Shown in pieces: positions 16,430-22,091 of a stretch of 42,822 nt of DNA; the stretch's first letter is position 1; each line of letters opens with the position of its first letter. The translations under genes were made by a program, and so were the position numbers. The stretch is from Streptomyces hayashii (lineage in GTDB: Bacteria > Actinomycetota > Actinomycetes > Streptomycetales > Streptomycetaceae). The notes under the pieces were generated by a model. It saw only the letters and a program-made list of their open reading frames with translations, was not told the DNA's origin and did not search any database. The stretch is from the NCBI RefSeq assembly GCF_024539815.1, contig NZ_JAHHIU010000122.1, positions 1-42,822 on the forward strand, in the 5' to 3' direction.

Positions 16430-16954
16430 ATGACGACCCGCTGGCTCACCCCCGAGGAGCAGCGCGCCTGGCGCGCGTACGTTGCCGGCTACCTCCTGCT
16501 GGAGGACGCGATCGACCGGCAGCTCCAGCAGGACGCCGGCATGCCCCATCCGTACTACTCCATCCTCGCCAACCTGTCCGAGGCCCCGGAACGGCGGCTG
16601 CGGATGACCGACCTCGCGGAGCGGCTGAAGGTCACCCGCAGCCGGCTGACCTACGCGGTGTCCCGGCTGGAGAAGGACGGGCTGGTGCGGCGCGAGGAGT
16701 GCCGCTGGGACAAGCGCGGCAGCGTCGCGGTGCTGACGGACGAGGGCATGGCGGTCCTGCGGGACGCGGCGCCCGGCCATGTCGCGACGGTCCGCGCCGC
16801 TCTGTTCGACCGGCTCACCCCGGAGCAGGTGGGACAGCTGGAGACCATCTTCACGCAGGTCGCCCGAGGGTTCCAGGGAGACGGGGAGAACGAGGCCGGG
16901 CCCGAGGACCTCCCCTGGCGCAGGCGGTCGTCGCCCTGTTCCGGGACGCCGTGA
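16430..16954 (+). CDS. MarR-family transcriptional regulator
   Basis: This encodes 174 aa. It has the MarR winged-helix fold: dimerisation helices at both ends, recognition region RMTDLAERLKVTRSRLTYAVSRLEKDGLV (about residues 65-93) and wing RREECRWDKRGSVAVLTDEG with the conserved D-x-R-G. MarR proteins are usually repressors released by a small ligand. The TTCAA-type palindrome in its own promoter and two related palindromes upstream of ribA suggest it represses itself, ribA and possibly the divergent RibD-like gene. I chose ATG 16430 because homologous sequence starts at MTTRWLTPEEQ and a -10 box ends 6 bases before it. The Ser/Pro-rich C-terminal 20 residues are unusual and may be dispensable. 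The ligand is unknown; a flavin or pathway intermediate is a reasonable guess. Confidence 0.88.
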   Translation: MTTRWLTPEEQRAWRAYVAGYLLLEDAIDRQLQQDAGMPHPYYSILANLSEAPERRLRMTDLAERLKVTRSRLTYAVSRLEKDGLVRREECRWDKRGSVAVLTDEGMAVLRDAAPGHVATVRAALFDRLTPEQVGQLETIFTQVARGFQGDGENEAGPEDLPWRRRSSPCSGTP

Positions 16955-16971
16955 GCCGCGTCACAGACCAG

Positions 16972-17001
16972 TTGCTTCAAATTTAAAGCATGGGGTAGGG
17001 T
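16972..17001 (+). promoter_or_regulatory. ribA promoter with operator O1
   Basis: TTGCTT (16972-16977), 18 bp, TAGGGT (16996-17001) form a good promoter with its start near 17008. A near-perfect palindrome GCTTCAAATTTAAAGC (16974-16989) overlaps the -35 box and spacer. It shares the TTCAA-NN-TTGAA core with the operator at the marR promoter. Confidence 0.75.
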
Positions 17002-17015
17002 CTGGTCTCGTCGCA

Positions 17016-17037
17016 TCTGCTTCAAATCTGAAGCAGA
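17016..17037 (+). promoter_or_regulatory. ribA operator O2, 22-bp perfect palindrome
   Basis: TCTGCTTCA (17016-17024), AATC, TGAAGCAGA (17029-17037) form a perfect 9-4-9 inverted repeat just downstream of the predicted ribA transcript start. The core matches the O1 and marR operators. No FMN riboswitch is visible upstream of ribA. Confidence 0.75.
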
Positions 17038-17087
17038 ACTCGGCCTGGCACCACCACGTCATTCGCCCCCGGACCCGGGAGACCCGC

Positions 17088-17729
17088 ATGCCCGACACCC
17101 CCGCCGCCACCCCGCGCGCCCGCGTCCGGGTTCCGCTGCGCTTCCACGACGGCTACTCGGTCGACGCCGAACTGGTCACGTTCCACGGCCTGACCGACGG
17201 CCAGGAGCACGTCGCCGTCGTGCTCGGCGAGCCCGCGCCCGGCTCCACCCCGCTGGTCCGGCTGCACTCCGAGTGCCTCACCGGCGACGCCTTCGGCTCC
17301 GCCCGCTGCGACTGCGGACCGCAGCTGCGCGAGGCGGTCGAGCGCATAGCCGCGACGGGCGGGGTACTGCTCTACCTCCGCCAGGAGGGCCGCGGCATCG
17401 GCCTCTACAACAAGCTCGACGCGTACGCCCTCCAGGACCAGGGCCTGGACACCTACGCGGCGAACGCCGCCCTCGGCCTGCCCGAGGACGACCGTGACTA
17501 CACGGCGGCCGCCCAGATGCTGCGCGCCCTGGGCATCACCAGCCTGGACCTGCTGTCCAACAACCCCGACAAGGCGGAGCAGTTGCGGGGTCTGGGCATC
17601 GACGTCCAGGACCGCGTGCCGACCGGCGTCTTCACCACCCCGCACAACGTCCGCTACCTGCGCGCGAAGGTCCTTCAGACGCAGCACACCCTGCCCCTGG
17701 CATCCCTCACCGGCCTCAGCGCCGTCTGA
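17088..17729 (+). CDS. ribA: GTP cyclohydrolase II
   Basis: This encodes 213 aa. The enzyme opens the imidazole ring of GTP and releases formate and pyrophosphate, the first step toward riboflavin. Seen: zinc ligands in HSECLTGDAFGSARCDCG, the phosphate and guanine-binding segment LYLRQEGRGIGLYNKLDAYALQ, and SNNPDKAEQL. The Tyr in LLYLRQEGRG is the residue conserved in canonical enzymes; some Streptomyces paralogues carry Met there and stop at the formylamino intermediate. This copy should therefore complete the reaction. ATG 17088 has GGGAGA 5 bases upstream. There is no 3,4-DHBP synthase fused to it. It is co-oriented with marR (134-bp gap) and controlled by two palindromic operators. It may be a second, specialised copy rather than the main riboflavin gene. 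Confidence 0.92.
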   Translation: MPDTPAATPRARVRVPLRFHDGYSVDAELVTFHGLTDGQEHVAVVLGEPAPGSTPLVRLHSECLTGDAFGSARCDCGPQLREAVERIAATGGVLLYLRQEGRGIGLYNKLDAYALQDQGLDTYAANAALGLPEDDRDYTAAAQMLRALGITSLDLLSNNPDKAEQLRGLGIDVQDRVPTGVFTTPHNVRYLRAKVLQTQHTLPLASLTGLSAV

Positions 17730-18182
17730 CGCCTTCGGCGCCCGGGCCCGGGCAGGCGCATGCCCCGGGACTCCGCGACGGGCAGCGCGCCGGTCGCCGT
17801 AACCGGTCGCCGGTCGTCGGTCGTCGGTGAGGTCGTGGCGGGAAACGGCGCCTTCCCAGGAGGCCTCCCAGGGGCCCGAATGCCGAACCCTGGACCTTCA
17901 AGCTCGAATAAAATCTTCGCCTTCCAAGCCAAAACCGGCCAGCGGCAGGACAGCGGGGGCAGCCGCCTTCACAGGATTCCCACCGCCTATCAAATTCCCG
18001 GTCATATAACGAGATTGACGTTCAATCATCGGCAGGAGGAACATCCACTCCCGAGACGTCGACGGGCGGAGCTTCGCGCAGGTCGCGGACTCACGCACGA
18101 GTCGACCCAGTCGGTGAGCCGATGCCTTCCTCGTATGCGCTGCCCGCCGAGCCGTTCGCCTTTCTCTAGGTCCGGGACTTTC
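17730..18182. other. Intergenic region between ribA and the amidase gene
   Basis: No gene is supported here. TTCAAGCTCGAA (17897-17908) resembles the MarR operator core with one mismatch and is followed at once by TAAAAT. A second AT-rich patch (TATAAC at 18005-18010, then ATTGACGTTCAAT) could be the amidase promoter. The first 100 bp hold short ccggtcgcc/ggtcgtc repeats. Confidence 0.45.
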
Positions 18183-20102
18183 ATGACCACAAGCAATGCC
18201 AGACGCGGGCACGCTTCACGGCGCCGCCGTCCTGCTCTGCTGGCCGCGGGCGCCACGCTCGCCGCCGCGAGCGCGATAGCCGTACCGGTGACAGCACAGG
18301 CCACCGATGAGGCCGGCCGTCCGGCGTCCACTCTGGAACAGCACTACACAGCCGCCGCTGCCGAGTACCACGTCCCGCGTCAGGTGCTGCTGGCGGTGGC
18401 GTACCAGGAGTCCGCCTGGGACACACGCCCCGGGCAGCACAGCACCGACGGCGGCTACGGGCCGATGCACCTCACGGACGTCACCCCCGCCATGATGGCC
18501 GGGGGCGGCGCGGGCGCGGCAGGCCGGGGCGACCTGACGAAGCTCGCCGCGGATCCGGCCCTGCACACCGTCCAGGCCGCCGCGAAGCTGACCGGCCTGT
18601 CCGCCCGGGAGCTGCGCGACGACCCGGACGCCAACATCCGCGGCGGCGCGGCGCTGCTCGCCTCGTACGAGAAGGCGGCGACCGGGGCCACCGCCGACGA
18701 CCCCGGCGACTGGTACGCGGCCGTGGCCCGGTACAGCCAGTCCACCCAGCGCCAAGGCGCCACCTCGTTCGCCGACCGCGTGTTCGCCACCATGAGGAAG
18801 GGCGCCGACCGCACCACGGCCGACGGACAACGCGTCTCCCTGACGGCCGACAGCGGCATCCGCCCGGCCACCGGCCAGTCGGCCGCCCTGCCTCTGACGG
18901 CCACGGCGACCACGGACACGGAATGCCCCGCCACAGTGGCCTGCACCTTCATCCCGGCGTCGCCGTCCAACGGCCAGGTCTCCAACCGCCCCGCCAACGG
19001 CATCCGGATCGACACCATCGTCATCCACGACACCGAGAGCTCGTACGACGCCACCATCAAGGCCTTCCAGACGCCGGGCCAGAGCGCCGCGCACTACGTC
19101 ATGCGCTCCGCCGACGGCGCGGTGACGCAGATGGTCCCCACGAAGGACCTCGCCTTCCACGCGGGCAACTACTCCGCCAACATGCACTCGATCGGCATCG
19201 AGCACGAGGGCTACGCCGCGCACGGCGCAACCTGGTACACCGAAGCCCAGTACGAGGCCACGGCCGAGCTGGTGAAGTATCTCGCCGCCCGCTACGACAT
19301 CCCGCTGGACCGCGAGCACATCCTCGGTCACGACAACGTCCCGGGCCCGAACTCGTCGCTCGTCGCCGGCATGCACTGGGACCCGGGCCCCTTCTGGGAC
19401 TGGAACCACTTCATGAGCCTGCTCGGGGCGCGCGACGAATGGCACGGCGTCGGCCCCGTCGGATCGGTGGTCACCATCGCCCCGCGTTTCGACGACAACC
19501 GGCAGACCGTCCAGACCTGCCCCTCCGACGACCCGACCGGCGCCACCACCGCGTGCACCGAGACGCAGCAGCCGGCGAACTTCGTCTACCTGCGCACCGA
19601 GCCCAGCGCCACCGCGCCTCTGTTCGGGGACCAGGCGCTCCACCCCGGAGCGGCCGGCACCGACCGGGTCAACGACTGGGGCAGCACCGCGTCGGCGGGA
19701 CAGCAGTTCGTGGTCGCCGGTCGGCAAGGTGACTGGACCGCCATCTGGTACAGCGGCGCGAAGGTGTGGTTCTGCAACCCGCGGGGCCGCAACACCGCGC
19801 CCGCCCACGGCGTGAAGGTGATCAAGGCCTCCGCGGCCTCCCCGGTGGCGGTGTACGGCTCCAGCTACCCGGACGCCGCCGAGTACCCGTCGGGTCTGTC
19901 TCCCTCGACGCAGGCCCCGCTGAGCATGTACACCGTCCCGGCCGGCCAAGCCTATGTGGCCACGCAGGCGCCGGCCCTGACGGACGACTTCTTCCCCTCC
20001 AGCGGCACCGTCGTCACCGGAAGCAGGCCGATGTACACCATCCAGTACAACCACCGGGTCGCTCTGGTGTACGCCTCGGACGTCACGGCCGAGGGCGCAT
20101 GA
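18183..20102 (+). CDS. Secreted cell-wall hydrolase: transglycosylase-like domain plus N-acetylmuramoyl-L-alanine amidase and C-terminal binding region
   Basis: This encodes 639 aa. An Arg-rich signal peptide (RRGHASRRRRPALLAAGATL, possibly Tat-type) with cleavage near AQA-TDE leads to an SLT/lysozyme-like region (about 50-200). That region contains VPRQVLLAVAYQESAWD with the catalytic-type Glu and YGPMHLTD. An Amidase_2/PGRP domain (about 270-420) follows, with zinc ligands in TIVIHDTE, HSIGIEHEGY, ILGHDNVPG and MHWDPGPFWDW. The last 200 residues look like SH3-type and beta repeats (NFVYLRTEPSATAPLFG). It should cut both glycan strands and the amide to the stem peptide. ATG 18183 is preferred over in-frame upstream starts because the signal peptide begins there; the ribosome site is weak. 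Its stop is 67 bp from the left repeat of the tRNA-Lys element. Confidence 0.85.
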   Translation: MTTSNARRGHASRRRRPALLAAGATLAAASAIAVPVTAQATDEAGRPASTLEQHYTAAAAEYHVPRQVLLAVAYQESAWDTRPGQHSTDGGYGPMHLTDVTPAMMAGGGAGAAGRGDLTKLAADPALHTVQAAAKLTGLSARELRDDPDANIRGGAALLASYEKAATGATADDPGDWYAAVARYSQSTQRQGATSFADRVFATMRKGADRTTADGQRVSLTADSGIRPATGQSAALPLTATATTDTECPATVACTFIPASPSNGQVSNRPANGIRIDTIVIHDTESSYDATIKAFQTPGQSAAHYVMRSADGAVTQMVPTKDLAFHAGNYSANMHSIGIEHEGYAAHGATWYTEAQYEATAELVKYLAARYDIPLDREHILGHDNVPGPNSSLVAGMHWDPGPFWDWNHFMSLLGARDEWHGVGPVGSVVTIAPRFDDNRQTVQTCPSDDPTGATTACTETQQPANFVYLRTEPSATAPLFGDQALHPGAAGTDRVNDWGSTASAGQQFVVAGRQGDWTAIWYSGAKVWFCNPRGRNTAPAHGVKVIKASAASPVAVYGSSYPDAAEYPSGLSPSTQAPLSMYTVPAGQAYVATQAPALTDDFFPSSGTVVTGSRPMYTIQYNHRVALVYASDVTAEGA

Positions 20103-20169
20103 CGGTCCGCTGACGGCACCCGACACCAAACGGTGGCGCCCACGATGCCCGTCTCTCGTGCGGCACCCC

Positions 20170-20271
20170 CCGCGAGAACGAAATGAGCCCCGGTCCAGAT
20201 GCGCTCTGGACCGGGGCTCCCCGGTAGGCCCTGTGGGACTCGAACCCACAACCAATGGATTAAAAGTCCAC
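20170..20271 (-). repeat. Left 102-bp direct repeat: truncated tRNA-Lys plus terminator (att site)
   Basis: It is identical to 21864-21965. It contains tRNA-Lys positions from the anticodon stem to A73 (20225-20271) and the 15-bp terminator stem (20185-20219). It lacks the 5' half (acceptor 5' strand and D arm) and cannot make a tRNA. It probably marks the original host tRNA 3' end displaced by integration. Confidence 0.9.
20185..20219 (-). terminator. Displaced copy of the tRNA-Lys terminator
   Basis: The stem is GAGCCCCGGTCCAGA with its exact complement across a 5-base loop. On the minus strand it is followed by a T-rich tail (ATTTCGTTCT). It also faces the end of the amidase gene and may stop that transcript. 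Confidence 0.8.
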
Positions 20272-20466
20272 CCCTGTCGGGACATCGCTGAGGGAACGCG
20301 CCAACTGCACGTCTGTCGCATCCAGTTCCAGGAGGGAGCAACGCAGTCGGCAGGCCGAGCCGAGGAGTTCGTCATCGTCCATCCGCGCATGGCTCCGCAC
20401 CGGCATGCCTCTCGACGCCCGGGCAAACCCCCGGGACAAGGAGGTCGAGCAGGCGCTTCGCAGTTC

Positions 20467-20502
20467 ACTCACCGGTAGTGAGTAGAGAAGGATAGGAGTA
20501 TC
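20467..20502 (+). promoter_or_regulatory. Inverted repeats upstream of the RHH-like gene, candidate autoregulatory operator
   Basis: ACTCAC-CGGTA-GTGAGT (20467-20483) and GATA-GGAG-TATC (20491-20502) stand side by side, 25-60 bases before the ATG, overlapping the likely promoter (TATCTT near 20499). Paired half-sites upstream of a two-gene RHH operon fit antitoxin-type autoregulation. Confidence 0.5.
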
Positions 20503-20527
20503 TTTTGGTACCAGAGAGGGTGTGAGC

Positions 20528-20824
20528 ATGAAGATCACAGAAGGAGCCCGCAGTCGGGCAACCCGGACGACAGCACCGTTGAAAGTCGATGCGGCCATAG
20601 ACGAGCTGATCGCGGATGGCGCCCACTTTCTGGGGATGACGAAGAAAGACCTGGTCGCGCAGGCCGTCCGAACCTACTTGGAGATCCGCCGCGAAGAGGT
20701 TCGGGCCAACATGCTGGAGAAGATGCGCAAGCTTGACGGATCCGTGGAATCGAGCGTCTCGCTGCTCACCGGACTATCACCGGAGCGGATCAAGGAACTC
20801 GGCGGAGTGGGCGAGGACGACTGA
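20528..20824 (+). CDS. Ribbon-helix-helix-like DNA-binding protein (putative antitoxin-type)
   Basis: This encodes 98 aa. Residues about 17-55 read like an RHH fold: a short strand (TAPLKVD), helix 1 (AAIDELIADGAHFLG) and helix 2 (TKKDLVAQAVRTYLEIRREE), with the T-K-K-D turn where RHH proteins usually have S/T-x-S/T. A charged C-terminal part (ANMLEKMRKLDG ... LTGLSPERIKELGG) could bind a partner. I chose ATG 20528, with GAGAGGG 7 bases upstream; GTG 20522 is too close to that site. It ends 3 bases before the start of the 251-aa gene, so the pair is one operon with coupled translation. Palindromes lie upstream. RHH antitoxins and plasmid copy-control proteins share this look, so the antitoxin role is inference from the layout. 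Confidence 0.6.
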   Translation: MKITEGARSRATRTTAPLKVDAAIDELIADGAHFLGMTKKDLVAQAVRTYLEIRREEVRANMLEKMRKLDGSVESSVSLLTGLSPERIKELGGVGEDD

Positions 20825-20827
20825 TCC

Positions 20828-21583
20828 GTGAGGCCCGCTCGACCCACCCTCCGCGCACTCCGCGAGGACTTGAAACTACCGCTGCCGTCGGCCCGGGAAC
20901 CGCTCGACGAACTGGATCATCCGATCTTGGCCAAGGCCCGGGACCACTTCGCCGACGACGGGGCCGGGCATGAGCGCATCCGCTCGATCGATGACGAGGT
21001 GCTCTTCAAGGTCAAGATCCAACGCTGGCGCGGAGCGGTCTGGACCGACGAGGATCTGCCCTGGCTCATCGCTGCCGGGCAACGCGAGGACGGGTCACCA
21101 GACGACTTCTACTCAGCCCTGGAAACTACCGCGAGGGCCGCACGGGCCCACCACAACGCCAACAACCGCCAGGCCCTGAGCACCAAAACGTACGTCGGGC
21201 ATCTCCTCCCCGACCAGAGCGACCGTGATCGCCATCAACTCGAAACCGGTGCCCGGCTTGTCCGCGATCTCGCTGCGGCTGTCCGAGAGCTGACCCGTGG
21301 ATCACTGCACGACGGGCATGAACACGCCGCCGACTTTCCCGCTTTCCGCCTCGGCATCGTCGTACGCGCCGACGACGGCCATGAGACCTACGCTGCGGTG
21401 CGCATCACCGGCTCCGTACCCGACGACCTCATCGCGGTCATCCTGCGCCATGTCCCCGGCTGCGATCCCCTCGCCTGGTACCCCGAGCACGCCCTCCCCA
21501 GCCGCCCTCTTCTTCCCGCCGAGCAAGCCTGGTCGACACTCATGGACCCGAAAGCCGCGGCTGAACTCCTGAACGGGGAATGA
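20828..21583 (+). CDS. Unknown 251-aa protein coupled to the RHH-like gene (putative effector)
   Basis: I do not recognise a family. The protein is soluble, acidic and without signal peptide or membrane segment. Visible features: a conserved-looking core LFKVKIQRWRGAVWTDEDLPWLIAAG (residues about 57-82), a helical DDFYSALETTARAARAHHN, and a C-terminal alpha/beta part (FRLGIVVRADDGHETYAAVRITG, HVPGCDPLAWYPEHALP). No metal-binding or nucleotide-binding signature is evident. GTG 20828 begins 3 bases after the RHH stop, with GAGGA about 10 bases upstream inside that gene. GC content is below that of the chromosome around it. As the larger second gene of an RHH-led pair in an element with no other genes, it could be a toxin or a defence or immunity factor. 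That is context only. Confidence 0.55.
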   Translation: MRPARPTLRALREDLKLPLPSAREPLDELDHPILAKARDHFADDGAGHERIRSIDDEVLFKVKIQRWRGAVWTDEDLPWLIAAGQREDGSPDDFYSALETTARAARAHHNANNRQALSTKTYVGHLLPDQSDRDRHQLETGARLVRDLAAAVRELTRGSLHDGHEHAADFPAFRLGIVVRADDGHETYAAVRITGSVPDDLIAVILRHVPGCDPLAWYPEHALPSRPLLPAEQAWSTLMDPKAAAELLNGE

Positions 21584-21671
21584 GCCAGGATCCCCGCCCC
21601 AACGCCGGCGCAGGGTCGATGAGTACCAGAACAGCGAAACGCGCTCATGCCGGATCATGACACCTCGTCCC

Positions 21672-21686
21672 GGACAGTGACTGTCC
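21672..21686. promoter_or_regulatory. Perfect 15-bp palindrome inside the tRNA-Lys element
   Basis: GGACAGT-G-ACTGTCC lies about 90 bp after the end of the 251-aa gene. It could be a recombinase arm-type site, an operator or a short terminator stem; there is no T-tract. Confidence 0.4.
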
Positions 21687-21804
21687 CCACGTGCGACCAC
21701 GGACCCGTCACCATCCGGGAACCCGACTGGTGTACGGGAAGCGATAGCGAGCATCAGCCCGGCGGCTACCGTGGCGGCTGAACAAGCCGCGCCGCCTGTC
21801 GCAC

Positions 21805-21862
21805 ACCCGCACCCGCACCCGCACCCGCACCCGCACCCGCACCCGCACCCGCACCCGCACCC
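21805..21862. repeat. ACCCGC hexamer array (about 9.7 copies) next to the right att repeat
   Basis: Perfect 6-bp units run without mismatch and stop one base before the 102-bp direct repeat. On the plus strand one frame would encode His-Pro dipeptides, but there is no supported start. The array belongs to the element, because the left repeat lacks it. Confidence 0.85.
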
Positions 21863-21863
21863 G

Positions 21864-21965
21864 CCGCGAGAACGAAATGAGCCCCGGTCCAGATGCGCTC
21901 TGGACCGGGGCTCCCCGGTAGGCCCTGTGGGACTCGAACCCACAACCAATGGATTAAAAGTCCAC
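21864..21965 (-). repeat. Right 102-bp direct repeat (att site) within the intact tRNA-Lys locus
   Basis: It is identical to 20170-20271. The identity begins in the anticodon stem of tRNA-Lys and continues 55 bases beyond the tRNA 3' end through the terminator. In the integration model this copy was brought in by the element and restores the tRNA gene. Confidence 0.9.
21879..21913 (-). terminator. Terminator of tRNA-Lys
   Basis: The same 15-bp perfect stem as at 20185-20219, starting 6 bases after tRNA A73 on the minus strand, with a T-rich tail. Confidence 0.85.
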
Positions 21966-21991
21966 TGCTCTGCCAATTGAGCTAAGGGCCC
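21919..21991 (-). tRNA. tRNA-Lys (TTT)
   Basis: This is a 73-nt cloverleaf on the minus strand: acceptor GGGCCCT with AGGGCCT (G1.U72), D arm GCTCAATTGGCAGAGC, anticodon loop CTTTTAA (anticodon TTT), T arm GTGGGTTCGAGTCCCAC, A73. It appears functional and overlaps the right att repeat. Confidence 0.95.
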
Positions 21992-22091
21992 CGGTGATGT
22001 TGCCTCCCCGAGCATAGCGGGACGCGGCCGGGTCTCCGATCGGGTATCGGGGACACGGCCGCGTCGAAGGACGGAAAATGACCGGGATCGG

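Larger units (their letters stand above)
20170..21965. mobile_element. Small integrated element at tRNA-Lys (1.8 kb, no integrase)
   Basis: The unit is bounded by a perfect 102-bp direct repeat (20170-20271 and 21864-21965) consisting of the 3' part of tRNA-Lys from the anticodon stem onward plus its terminator. This is what site-specific integration into a tRNA 3' end leaves behind: the intact tRNA remains at the right and a truncated copy at the left. The 1592 bp between hold two same-strand genes and a hexamer repeat. A sample line (20581-20640) counts 36 G+C of 60, lower than the flanks. No recombinase, replication or transfer gene is visible, so it is either a deletion remnant or a non-autonomous element mobilised in trans. 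Confidence 0.8.

Noticed and set aside
17002..17087. FMN riboswitch upstream of ribA
   Set aside because: The leader is only about 80 bases and holds a palindromic operator; none of the RFN element's conserved blocks is present.
20260..20598. 112-codon minus-strand frame next to the left att repeat, as an integrase remnant
   Set aside because: No tyrosine recombinase motif (R...HxxR...Y) is visible and it runs through the RHH promoter; probably chance.
21805..21862. Hexamer array considered as a CRISPR array
   Set aside because: It is a continuous 6-bp tandem repeat without spacers.
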